Assembly (NCBI GenBank): GCA_023260815.1
Contig: JALQUE010000152.1
Coordinates: forward strand, 1 to 25,357
DNA from: Roseovarius sp.
GTDB lineage: Bacteria; Pseudomonadota; Alphaproteobacteria; Rhodobacterales; Rhodobacteraceae
Length of the DNA: 25,357 nt
Reading direction: 5' to 3'
Shown here: piece by piece, positions 15,016-22,701 of the stretch
Layout of the letters: the number at the start of each line of letters is the position of its first letter
Position numbering within the stretch: position 1 is the first letter of the stretch
Program-made: the position numbers and the translations under genes
Notes under the pieces: generated by a model
What the model was told of the DNA's origin: nothing
The model's database searches: none
The model's input: the letters and a program-made list of their open reading frames with translations, nothing else

Positions 15016-15492
15016 TCAGTTGTTTTCTTTCAGGAGGCGTTGTTTCTGGCGTTGCCAGTCACGCTTGGCCTGAGTTTCGCGCTTGTCATGGGTTTTCTTC
15101 CCCTTGGCGATCCCGATCTTCAGCTTGGCCATGCCACGATGGTTGAAATAGAGCACCAGCGGCACGAGCGTCATGCCCTTGCGCTGCGTCTCGTTCCAGA
15201 GGCGCGCAAGTTCCTTGCGTGACACCAGCAGCTTGCGGCGGCGGCGTTCCTCGTGCTGGAAGGTCTTGGCCTGTTCGTAGGGGGCGACATAGGCATTGAT
15301 CAGCCACAATTCGCCATTGTCGACGGTCGCATAGCTTTCGGCGATATTGGCACCGCCCTGGCGCAACGATTTGACCTCGGAGCCTTCGAGGATGATGCCA
15401 CATTCCAGATCGTCCTCGATGGCATAGTCGAAGCGCGCGCGCCGGTTCTCGGCGACGACCTTGTAGTTCGGGTTATCCTTCGGCTTGGCCAT
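15016..15492 (-). CDS. smpB: SsrA-binding protein SmpB
   Basis: The protein has 158 residues, the family length. It binds tmRNA and brings it to stalled ribosomes for trans-translation. Diagnostic segments are NRRARFDYAIEDDLECGIILEGSEVKSLR (24-52), the ISEAY-like NIAESYA, and the basic C-terminal tail from KGKKTHDKRETQAKRDW that inserts in the ribosome. I chose the ATG at 15492 (MAKPKDNPNYKVV) because AGGA lies eight bases upstream and the family starts so; an in-frame ATG at 15516 would add eight residues. The tmRNA gene is not in the window. Confidence 0.95.
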   Translation of the reverse strand: MAKPKDNPNYKVVAENRRARFDYAIEDDLECGIILEGSEVKSLRQGGANIAESYATVDNGELWLINAYVAPYEQAKTFQHEERRRRKLLVSRKELARLWNETQRKGMTLVPLVLYFNHRGMAKLKIGIAKGKKTHDKRETQAKRDWQRQKQRLLKENN

Positions 15493-15576
15493 GTCGGGTA
15501 TCCTGTGGCGCGGCAATGCGAACGGCCAAGATAACGGCTTGGGCGGGATGATCCAAGGGGGCGCGCGCGGAGGATG

Positions 15577-16668
15577 TCAGATCAGGCCGCGGCGGGCCAG
15601 ATCGGCGCGCAACTCGGCGCCATGCGCGCCGCGTTCCGGCACCGGTCCGGGCGCAGGGGTGCCCACGTCGAAACGGGGCGCAGGCGCGGGTTGCCGCACC
15701 CCTGACGCATCTGTCCAGACGCCACGCGCGGCCATATGCGGATCGGTCGCGGCCTCGGACGGAGACAGGACCGGGGCGGCGCAGGCGTCGCTCCCGTCGA
15801 ACAGAGCGGCCCAGTGATCGCGGGGCTTGGCGGCAAACAGCGCGGCAAGACGCGCGGCCTGATCGGGCCATTGGCCTGCATCGGTCTGATCGGCAAAGGC
15901 CGGATCGCCCGACAGGCCCATGAGATCGAGGAAAGCGGCGTAGAATTTCGGCTCCAGACACTGGACCGCGATGTGGCCGCCGCAGGCGCAGGCATAGGTC
16001 CGGCACCAATGCGGGCCGTCCAGCAGGCTTTGGCCGCGTGTCTGCGACAGGTTGCCGGAGGGCGCCATCGACATCAGCAGCGCCATCATATGCGCCGAGC
16101 CATCGACGATCGCTGCGTCAACCACTGTCCCCTGTCCGCTGCGCGCGGCGGCCAGAAGCCCCGCCAGCATCCCCGCCACCAGATACAGCGCACCGCCCCC
16201 CACATCGCCCACCAGAGTGGGCGGCGTCAGCGGCGCCGCATCGGGGGACGAGGCATACCAGAGCGCGCCAGAGGTGGCGATGTAAGTCAGGTCATGACCG
16301 GCCATATGCGCTTTGGGCCCGGATTGCCCCCAGCCGGTCATGCGCCCATAGACCAGCGCCGGATTGTCGGCGCGGCAGGTATCTGGCCCAAGGCCGAGAC
16401 GCTCCATTACGCCGGGGCGGAATCCTTCGATCAGGGCATCGGCCGTCGAGATCAGCGCACGGGCGGTGGCCAGATCGGCGGGGTCTTTCAGATCGAGCGT
16501 GATGGATTTCTTGCCACGGTCCAGCAGGTTTGCATCGCCGGCCACCGGATTGCCCGGGCCGGGGCGATGAATGACGATCACCTCGGCGCCCAGATCGGCC
16601 AGCATCATCCCCGCGAAGGGGCCGGGGCCAAGCGCTTCGATCTCGATCACGCGGATGCCCTGCAACAT
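15577..16668 (-). CDS. Alpha-methylacyl-CoA racemase (CaiB/BaiF CoA-transferase fold)
   Basis: The protein has 363 residues and the CaiB/BaiF fold with N-terminal Rossmann part (LADLGAEVIVIHRP). Three residues match the catalytic set of characterised alpha-methylacyl-CoA racemase: His125 in AGHDLTYIATSGAL, Asp155 in GDVGGGALYL and Glu239 in CLEPKFY, nearly the same positions as H126/D156/E241 of the mycobacterial enzyme. It would interconvert (R)- and (S)-2-methylacyl-CoA esters during branched fatty acid breakdown. It lies 84 bases upstream of smpB on the same strand and diverges from the coxG-like gene. A CoA-transferase activity is the main alternative. Confidence 0.85.
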   Translation of the reverse strand: MLQGIRVIEIEALGPGPFAGMMLADLGAEVIVIHRPGPGNPVAGDANLLDRGKKSITLDLKDPADLATARALISTADALIEGFRPGVMERLGLGPDTCRADNPALVYGRMTGWGQSGPKAHMAGHDLTYIATSGALWYASSPDAAPLTPPTLVGDVGGGALYLVAGMLAGLLAAARSGQGTVVDAAIVDGSAHMMALLMSMAPSGNLSQTRGQSLLDGPHWCRTYACACGGHIAVQCLEPKFYAAFLDLMGLSGDPAFADQTDAGQWPDQAARLAALFAAKPRDHWAALFDGSDACAAPVLSPSEAATDPHMAARGVWTDASGVRQPAPAPRFDVGTPAPGPVPERGAHGAELRADLARRGLI

Positions 16669-16797
16669 GGGGTCGCCTTTCCTGCGGTTGGGGTGGCGTC
16701 ATCCTAGCGGGCCTCTCGGGGGGTGCAATGGCCGCTTGGCGCTGTTGCGCGGTTGGTCTAACCTCAGGTCTGAAATCGCGACACAAGGAGCCGCCCC

Positions 16798-17304
16798 ATG
16801 AAGATGAGTGACGAACGTATTATCGAGGCCGACCGCGCGACCGTATGGGCGGCGCTTCTGAACCCTGACGTGCTAAAGGAATGCGTGCCCGGCGCACAGG
16901 ACGTGACGGGCAATCCGCAGGATGGCTATGAGGCGACGGTCACCCAGAAGGTCGGGCCGGTGAAGGCCACGTTCAAGGGGGCGGTCACGATCTCGAACAT
17001 GGTGGAGCATGAAAGCCTGACCCTGACCGGCGAAGGCAAGGGCGGTGCGGCCGGGTTCGCCAAGGGCGGCGCGGATGTGCGTCTGGAAGAGGTGCCCGAG
17101 GGCACCAGGCTGATCTATGACGTGGAGGCCAAGGTCGGCGGCAAGCTGGCGCAGCTTGGCAGCCGGATCGTGGATGGATTCGCCAAGAAGATGGCCGATA
17201 CTTTCTTTGTCCGGCTGGGTGAGGTGATCGAAGGCCCCAAGGATGACGACGCGCCGGAAGAGGCCGAAAAGAAGGGCTGGCTGAAGCGGCTGATCAAGAA
17301 GTGA
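16798..17304 (+). CDS. CoxG-like SRPBCC-family protein
   Basis: The protein has 168 residues. Residues 1-145 form an SRPBCC (START-like) ligand-binding domain of the carbon monoxide dehydrogenase subunit G type: VWAALLNPDVLKECVPGAQDV near the N-terminus and GGKLAQLGSRIVDGFAKKMADTFF at the end of the domain. The last residues (KKGWLKRLIKK) are basic and amphipathic and could bind membrane. In carboxydotrophs CoxG tethers Mo-CO dehydrogenase to the membrane or carries quinone. No coxS, coxM or coxL is in this window. AGGAG lies seven bases before the ATG. It converges with the SGNH gene, nine bases apart. Confidence 0.85.
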   Translation: MKMSDERIIEADRATVWAALLNPDVLKECVPGAQDVTGNPQDGYEATVTQKVGPVKATFKGAVTISNMVEHESLTLTGEGKGGAAGFAKGGADVRLEEVPEGTRLIYDVEAKVGGKLAQLGSRIVDGFAKKMADTFFVRLGEVIEGPKDDDAPEEAEKKGWLKRLIKK

Positions 17305-17313
17305 GACGCGGGG

Positions 17314-17991
17314 TCACTCGTTCCGGGCGATGATCCCGGCGACACGCGCGCCGATTTCGCGGCTGGCCTTTTGCGAGGGATGGATCAGGTCGATCGAATG
17401 ATAGGACCGGTCGCCATGCGGCACCAGATCGGCCAGCGGCAGGAAATGCACGCCCGCATCCAGGGCCGCCAGACGGGTCAGCCGGCGGTCCATTTCATCG
17501 CCCTCGTCGCCACAGCCTTCGATCGGGGATCGCACGCCCGGCGTGCGCAGGTAGCCGACGAAGATCACCTGCGCCCCGGTGGCCCGAAGGGTGGACACAA
17601 AGCCCGGTATGCGCCCGGTTCGGCCGTCTTCTGATACCAGTTGGTCGATGCGCGTCCCGCAGGCGCCACAGCCGCAGCCCATCCAGATATCATTGCCGCC
17701 GCCATTGAGCACGACCCAGTCCCAAGGCCCTTCGCGGTATTGCTGCATGATGTTCAGCCCGGCACTGCCCGAGATCGGCAGCGAATAGAAGAACCGCGCC
17801 CCCGAGACTGCGCGGTCGGTCACCGGCTCGGAGAGTTCGGCTTCGATCGCATGGGACACGGCGCGGGCCTGCCCCTTGTGGAACGCTAGAAGAGAGTCGC
17901 CCATCAGAAGGATACGCGACTCCTTGGTGGCGGGTTCACCGCAGGCGGCGAACAGCATCAGGGCGGCCAACGAAATCAAGCGGGTCATCAT
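17314..17991 (-). CDS. SGNH/GDSL-type hydrolase, probable lipoprotein
   Basis: The protein has 225 residues. A lipoprotein signal peptide ends in the lipobox LFAAC with Cys17. The SGNH blocks are readable: GDS with nucleophile Ser33 (block I), Gly64 (block II), GGGND with Asn100 (block III) and DLIH with Asp201/His204 (block V). Members are esterases, acyl- or deacetylases, here on the periplasmic side of a membrane. A cysteine cluster (C106, C108, C111, with C160 further on) is unusual for the family and may form disulfides or bind metal. Two adjacent ATG codons (17991, 17988) are possible starts. A CtrA-type site is 51 bases upstream. Confidence 0.82.
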   Translation of the reverse strand: MMTRLISLAALMLFAACGEPATKESRILLMGDSLLAFHKGQARAVSHAIEAELSEPVTDRAVSGARFFYSLPISGSAGLNIMQQYREGPWDWVVLNGGGNDIWMGCGCGACGTRIDQLVSEDGRTGRIPGFVSTLRATGAQVIFVGYLRTPGVRSPIEGCGDEGDEMDRRLTRLAALDAGVHFLPLADLVPHGDRSYHSIDLIHPSQKASREIGARVAGIIARNE

Positions 17992-18041
17992 GTCTCTTCA
18001 AGTCATCCGTTTTTCGCGCCGCGCCACTAAGGTTTAGATAA

Positions 18042-18057
18042 GTTAATAAACGGTTAA
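18042..18057 (-). promoter_or_regulatory. CtrA-type binding site
   Basis: On the minus strand the sequence reads TTAACCGTTTATTAAC, an exact TTAA-N7-TTAAC as defined for Caulobacter CtrA. It lies 51 bases upstream of the SGNH lipoprotein gene and 112 bases before the ABC ATPase gene. Orientation and distance favour the lipoprotein gene. The surrounding bases are AT-rich, which raises the chance of a random match somewhat. Confidence 0.55.
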
Positions 18058-18168
18058 TTCGACAGGAGTTTGACCATTCTGCGGTGGCGCACAGAAAAGC
18101 CTGCGCGCCCGGTGGATTGCAGTTGGCCCGCAAACGCCTAGCTTCGGGGAAGGAAACGGAGGTGCGCA

Positions 18169-19101
18169 ATGGCATCCATAGTCGAGGTCGAGGGCCTGCA
18201 GAAAACATATGACGGCGGGTTCGAGGCCCTGAGGGGCGTATCCCTCGGGATTGAAGAGGGCGAGATTCTTGCGCTGCTTGGCCCGAACGGCGCCGGCAAG
18301 ACGACTCTGATTTCGGCGCTGTGCGGGATCACAACGCCGACGGGCGGGACCGCGCGCGTCGGCGGGCATGACATCGTCAACGACTATCGCAAGGCCCGCG
18401 CGATGATCGGGCTGGTCCCGCAAGAGGTGGCGCTGGAGCCGTTCGAGAAGGTCATCAACACGGTGCGGTTTTCACGCGGTCTGTTTGGCAAGCCCCGAGA
18501 CGACGCGCTGATCGAACGCTTGTTGCGGCAATTGTCGTTGTGGGACAAGCGTGACAGCCGCACACGTGAATTGTCGGGCGGCATGAAGCGGCGGGTGCTG
18601 ATCGCCAAGGCACTGGTGCATGAACCCAAGGTGCTGTTTCTGGATGAGCCGACCGCCGGCGTCGATGTCGAGCTGCGCCGCGATATGTGGCAGGTGGTCG
18701 AGGGTCTGAAGGCCCAAGGGGTCACGATCATCCTGACGACCCATTACATCGAAGAGGCCGAGGCCATCGCAGATCGCGTGGCCGTCATCAACCGCGGCGA
18801 AATCCTGCTGGTCGAGGACAAGACCGATCTGATGCGGCGTATGGGCCGCAAGACCCTGCGCATTGACCTGTCGGCACCGATCAGCGCCGTGCCAGAGGGG
18901 CTGGCAAGGTATGATCTGGAACTGTCGCCCGAGGGAGATGCACTGAGTTATCACTATGACACGCGCGGGCAGGACGGCACCGGGATCACCCGTCTGTTGC
19001 AGGCATTGGCCGCCGAAGGGCTGACGCTGCGCGACGTGCATACCACGCAATCGAGCCTCGAAGAGATCTTCGTCGGGCTGGTCAAGGAGGACGTGGCATG
19101 A
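18169..19101 (+). CDS. ABC transporter ATP-binding protein (ABC-2 exporter type)
   Basis: The protein has 310 residues. Walker A is GPNGAGKT (38-45), the Q-loop lies in VPQEV (83-87), the signature is LSGGM (135-139), Walker B is VLFLDE (155-160) and the H-loop His is at 192. The C-terminal 90 residues are the extra regulatory part common in DrrA/CcmA-like exporters. GGAGGT lies five bases before the ATG. Its stop overlaps the start of the permease gene by four bases (ATGA), so the pair forms one exporter of unknown substrate in the inner membrane. Confidence 0.92.
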   Translation: MASIVEVEGLQKTYDGGFEALRGVSLGIEEGEILALLGPNGAGKTTLISALCGITTPTGGTARVGGHDIVNDYRKARAMIGLVPQEVALEPFEKVINTVRFSRGLFGKPRDDALIERLLRQLSLWDKRDSRTRELSGGMKRRVLIAKALVHEPKVLFLDEPTAGVDVELRRDMWQVVEGLKAQGVTIILTTHYIEEAEAIADRVAVINRGEILLVEDKTDLMRRMGRKTLRIDLSAPISAVPEGLARYDLELSPEGDALSYHYDTRGQDGTGITRLLQALAAEGLTLRDVHTTQSSLEEIFVGLVKEDVA

Positions 19102-19859
19102 ACCTGCGGGCAATCCGGGCGATCTATGTCTATGAAATGAAGCGCTTCATGCGGACGCTGATGGAAAGCCTGCTGTCGCCGGTGATCTCGACCACGCTGT
19201 ATTTCGTGGTGTTCGGGTCGGCCATCGGCAGCCGGATAGATCAGATCGAAGGGGTCAGCTATGGCGCCTTCATCGTGCCGGGTCTGATCATGTTGACGGT
19301 GATGACGCAGGCGATCAGCAATGCCAGTTTCGGGATCTACTTTCCCAAGTTCATCGGCACCATCTATGAGCTTCTGTCAGCGCCGGTGAATTTTCTGGAG
19401 ATCGTTCTGGGATATGTCGGGGCGGCGGCGACGAAATCGCTGCTGATCGGTTTGGTGATCCTGATCACATCCAGATTTTTCGTGGATATCGACGTGCAGC
19501 ACCCGGCGGCGATGCTGGGCTTTCTGGTGCTCACCTGCCTGTCCTTCTCGCTATTCGGGTTCATCATCGGCATCTGGGCCGAGAATTTCCAGCAATTGCA
19601 GATCATTCCGCTGTTGGTCATAACGCCCTTGGTGTTTCTGGGCGGGTCGTTCTATTCGATCTCGATGTTGCCCGAAGGCTGGCAGACCGTGTCCTATTTC
19701 AATCCCGTGGTTTACCTTATTTCGGGGTTCCGGTGGTCGTTCTTCGGACAAGCGGATGTGTCCGTTGGGCTGAGCCTTCTGGCGATTGCGGCGTTTACCG
19801 GGATTTGCCTGCTGATCGTCTGGCTGATCTTCAAGACCGGCTACAGGATCAAATCCTGA
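19098..19859 (+). CDS. ABC-2 type transporter permease
   Basis: The protein has 253 residues with six hydrophobic helices and starts with the cytoplasmic helix typical of ABC-2 permeases (IRAIYVYEMKRFMRTLMESL). The segment VITPLVFLGGSFYSISMLPEGWQTV is the conserved ABC-2 stretch before the last helices, also seen in the YadH-like group. Together with the preceding ATPase it makes a homodimeric exporter. AGGAGG precedes the ATG inside the end of the upstream gene. Substrate cannot be inferred. Confidence 0.92.
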   Translation: MNLRAIRAIYVYEMKRFMRTLMESLLSPVISTTLYFVVFGSAIGSRIDQIEGVSYGAFIVPGLIMLTVMTQAISNASFGIYFPKFIGTIYELLSAPVNFLEIVLGYVGAAATKSLLIGLVILITSRFFVDIDVQHPAAMLGFLVLTCLSFSLFGFIIGIWAENFQQLQIIPLLVITPLVFLGGSFYSISMLPEGWQTVSYFNPVVYLISGFRWSFFGQADVSVGLSLLAIAAFTGICLLIVWLIFKTGYRIKS

Positions 19860-19973
19860 GCCGGCCTGCGGCGTGACTTATTTGCCCGTGCAGACGCAGT
19901 TTTTGTGTCAGCGCGCGAAATGGCCGGTCCCGTCGCCTTGTTTGTGCGCGGCGGGCAATCTACATGCCTGACC

Positions 19974-20771
19974 ATGAAAGAGCGTATCCCCTTCCTGAAC
20001 CGCGGGCCTTTGGTCTCGGTGATCCGGCTGAGCGGCGCGATTGGCGCCGGGAGCCGCACACAGTTGAGCGACGAGGCGCTGGCCCCGTCGATCGAGAAGG
20101 CGTTCAGACGCGGCAAGCCACGGGCGGTCGCGTTGCTGATCAATTCGCCCGGCGGATCGCCGGTGCAATCGTCGCTGATCGCGTCCCGCATTCGGCGGCT
20201 GGCCGAGGAAAAGGACATTCCAGTTCATGCCTTCGTCGAAGATGTGGCCGCATCGGGCGGCTATTGGCTGGCGACAGCGGCGGATGACATCTGGGTCGAT
20301 CCAGCCTCGATCGTGGGGTCGATCGGCGTGATTTCGGCCGGGTTCGGCGCACCGGTGCTGCTGGCGCGGCAGGGTGTGGAACGCCGGGTGCATACATCGG
20401 GCAAATCCAAAAGCTTCCTTGATCCGTTCCTGCCGCAGAAGGACGAGGACGTGAGCCGCCTGAAAGACATCCTCGAGCAGATGCACAAGGTGTTCGAGAC
20501 GCAAGTCACCGCACGTCGCGGAGATAAGCTGACGCAAAGTGACGATTTGTTCACCGGAGAGTTCTGGCTGGGCCAGCGCGCGGTCGAATTGGGCCTTGCG
20601 GACGGGATCGGGCATGTGGCCCCAAAGATGAAAGAGCTTTACGGCGACAAGGTGCGGTTTGCGCAATACGGGCGCAAACGTGGGCTTTTCCAACGGTTCG
20701 GCATGAGCATCGCACAGGACGGCATCGCCGCCATCGAGGAGCGGGCGTCCTACGCGCGCTTCGGGCTCTGA
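19974..20771 (+). CDS. S49-family peptidase (SppA/SohB-like)
   Basis: The protein has 265 residues with one S49 domain. The nucleophile is Ser94 in VAASGGYWLA and the general base is Lys146 in GKSKSFLDP; the 52-residue spacing equals that of Bacillus SppA (Ser147/Lys199). LLINSPGGSP (54-63) forms the oxyanion region. There is no N-terminal signal or membrane helix, unlike most SppA proteins, so it may be cytoplasmic or peripherally bound. The ATG at 19974 (MKERIPFLNRGPLVSVIRLSG) fits the family, though no good ribosome-binding site precedes it; a start at 19905 would add 23 residues. It is followed after one base by the small zinc-ribbon gene. Confidence 0.88.
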   Translation: MKERIPFLNRGPLVSVIRLSGAIGAGSRTQLSDEALAPSIEKAFRRGKPRAVALLINSPGGSPVQSSLIASRIRRLAEEKDIPVHAFVEDVAASGGYWLATAADDIWVDPASIVGSIGVISAGFGAPVLLARQGVERRVHTSGKSKSFLDPFLPQKDEDVSRLKDILEQMHKVFETQVTARRGDKLTQSDDLFTGEFWLGQRAVELGLADGIGHVAPKMKELYGDKVRFAQYGRKRGLFQRFGMSIAQDGIAAIEERASYARFGL

Positions 20772-20772
20772 C

Positions 20773-20943
20773 ATGATCGTCAAGATCGTCATATTGTTCC
20801 TCGTCGCGATGGGCGTTCTGGCCATGTTCGGGAAACTGCGCTTTCCGGGACAACAGAAGCTCGCCTCGGCGAAATGCCAGACATGCGGGCGGTTCCGCAT
20901 CGGCAAGGGCGCCTGCCCCTGCACGAAAGACAAGAAGAAATGA
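20773..20943 (+). CDS. Small membrane protein with zinc-ribbon-like cysteines
   Basis: The 56-residue product begins with one hydrophobic helix (MIVKIVILFLVAMGVLAMFG, residues 1-20). It then has a basic segment with four cysteines at 35, 38, 48 and 50 (CQTCGRF and ACPC), a CxxC-x9-CxC arrangement that looks like a small zinc ribbon, and ends in TKDKKK. The ATG is one base after the S49 peptidase stop (TGACATG) and the stop overlaps the antiporter start (ATGA), so its placement is that of a true operon gene. Function unknown; it may be a partner of the peptidase or antiporter at the membrane, which is inference. Confidence 0.75.
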   Translation: MIVKIVILFLVAMGVLAMFGKLRFPGQQKLASAKCQTCGRFRIGKGACPCTKDKKK

Positions 20944-21905
20944 TGCCATGGCTTTTGTCAGGTCTGGGGCTGGTGATCCTGCTTCTGGCCGGTGACGCGC
21001 TGGTCAAGGGCGCGGTCAACCTGAGCCTGCGGGTCGGTATCCCGGCGCTGATCGTCAGCCTGACAATCGTGGCATTCGGCACCTCGGCGCCCGAGTTGCT
21101 GATTTCGGTGAACGCGGTGCTGGATGACAAGCCGGGGCTGGCGCTTGGCAACGTGGTGGGGTCGAACACGGCCAATATCCTGATGGTTCTGGGGGTGCCT
21201 GCGATCCTGTCGGTGCTGCACACAAGCGAATGCAACACGCGCAAGACCTATGTGTTCATGCTGGTGGCGTCGGTCCTGTTCATCGGACTGGCCTTTCTCG
21301 GGGAGTTCACTCTGGTCTCGGGGCTGATCCTGCTGGCGGCGCTGGCCTTCATGCTGACCGATGCCTTTCTGGAGGCCAGTCGCCATCGCAGCGCCAATGC
21401 CGCTTTGGCCCTGTCCGCAGCCGACGGGATCGAGGACGTTGAGGGCGCGGACCCGGACATGCCCTGGTGGCAGATCAGCGTCTTTCTGGTGCTGGGGCTT
21501 GTCGGGCTGCCGCTTGGCGCCGATCTGCTGGTGGACAATGCGTCGATCATCGCGCGGCAATACGGGGTCAGCGATACGGTCATCGGCCTGACGCTGGTGG
21601 CGCTTGGCACATCGCTGCCTGAACTGGCCACAACGGTCATGGCCGCGCTGCGCAAGCAGGCGGATGTCGCGCTTGGCAACGTGATCGGGTCGAACATGTT
21701 CAATCTGCTGGCGATCATCGGGATTACGGCGGTGATCGGCCCGATCCCGGTCGATCCCGAATTCCTGCGCTTTGATCTGTGGGTGATGCTGGGGGCGTCG
21801 CTGCTCATCATTCCGTTCGTCTTTTTCAAGCAGGATATCGGCCGTGTGTGGGGTGTGGTCTTGACTGGGCTTTACGTGGCCTATGTCCTCTTCGTGCTCT
21901 CATGA
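20940..21905 (+). CDS. Calcium/sodium antiporter (CaCA family, YrbG-like)
   Basis: The protein has 321 residues with about ten membrane helices in two inverted halves. Each half holds an alpha repeat with the exchanger signature: GTSAPELLIS followed by GNVVGSN in the first, and GTSLPELATT followed by GNVIGSN in the second. The Glu residues in these PE motifs bind the cation. It exchanges sodium or protons for calcium across the inner membrane. The ATG at 20940 overlaps the stop of the small gene; the next ATG at 20943 is equally possible and would drop one Met. Confidence 0.9.
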   Translation: MMPWLLSGLGLVILLLAGDALVKGAVNLSLRVGIPALIVSLTIVAFGTSAPELLISVNAVLDDKPGLALGNVVGSNTANILMVLGVPAILSVLHTSECNTRKTYVFMLVASVLFIGLAFLGEFTLVSGLILLAALAFMLTDAFLEASRHRSANAALALSAADGIEDVEGADPDMPWWQISVFLVLGLVGLPLGADLLVDNASIIARQYGVSDTVIGLTLVALGTSLPELATTVMAALRKQADVALGNVIGSNMFNLLAIIGITAVIGPIPVDPEFLRFDLWVMLGASLLIIPFVFFKQDIGRVWGVVLTGLYVAYVLFVLS

Positions 21906-21921
21906 AGAAAGGCGGCGTGGC

Positions 21922-22701
21922 ATGACGACAGCATTGGTGACAGGGGCCGGCAAACGGCTGGGTCGTGCGATGGCGCTGGAACTGGCGCGGCGCGGGCATG
22001 ATGTGGCGGTGCATTACGCCACCAGCCGCGATGAAGCCGAAGCCGTCGCCGCCGAGATCCGAGGGCTGGGGCAGAACGCCGTGACCGTGCAGGCCGATCT
22101 GCTGGACGAAGCACAGGTGCAGCGCCTGTTGCCAGAAGCCGCCGGGTTGCTGAATGCGCCGATCACCTGCCTGATCAACAACGCCTCGATTTTCGAGTAT
22201 GACACCATCGAAACAGCGACGCGCGACAGTTGGGACCGGCATGTGGAAAGCAATCTGCGGGCGCCCTTCGTGCTGACGCAAGCGATGGCGGCGCAGGTGC
22301 CCGCACCGGATAAATGCGACATGGGCGAGCCTGTGGCGCGGGGTCTGGTGATCAACATGATAGATCAGCGGGTGCGCAAGCTGACACCCGAATTCATGAC
22401 CTACACACTGGCCAAGATGGGTCTATGGGCCTTCACCCAAACCGCGGCACAGGCATTGGCGCCCCATATCCGGGTCAACGCGATCGGCCCCGGCCCGACG
22501 CTTCAAGGGCACCGGCAGACCGAAACGCACTTCCAACGCCAGCGCGAAGCGACGGTTCTGGGCCGGGGCGCGAACCCGTCCGATATCACCGCTGCGCTGG
22601 CATATTTCCTTGATGCACCAGCGGTTACGGGACAATTGCTGTGCGTCGATGGCGGGCAACATCTGGGATGGCAGACACCGGATGTCCTGGGCGTCGAGTG
22701 A
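21922..22701 (+). CDS. SDR-family oxidoreductase of pteridine reductase / FolM type
   Basis: The protein has 259 residues. The nucleotide site reads TGAGKRLGR, the TGxxxRxG form of pteridine reductases that prefers NADPH. NNAS is present. The catalytic serine of ordinary SDRs is replaced: the strand reads VINMIDQRV with Asp, 13 residues before the Tyr of YTLAK, giving the Asp-Tyr-Lys set of PTR1 (D181/Y194/K198) with the same spacing. It probably reduces dihydropterins or dihydrofolate. The start at 21922 (MTTALVTGAG) is 16 bases after the antiporter stop, so it ends the S49-zinc ribbon-antiporter-SDR run. A general SDR role is the alternative. Confidence 0.85.
   Translation: MTTALVTGAGKRLGRAMALELARRGHDVAVHYATSRDEAEAVAAEIRGLGQNAVTVQADLLDEAQVQRLLPEAAGLLNAPITCLINNASIFEYDTIETATRDSWDRHVESNLRAPFVLTQAMAAQVPAPDKCDMGEPVARGLVINMIDQRVRKLTPEFMTYTLAKMGLWAFTQTAAQALAPHIRVNAIGPGPTLQGHRQTETHFQRQREATVLGRGANPSDITAALAYFLDAPAVTGQLLCVDGGQHLGWQTPDVLGVE

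Noticed and set aside
18070..18098. TTGACC with a -10 about 17 bases later as promoter of the ABC genes
   Set aside because: The downstream hexamer (AGAAAA) is a poor -10 match, so the promoter could not be supported.
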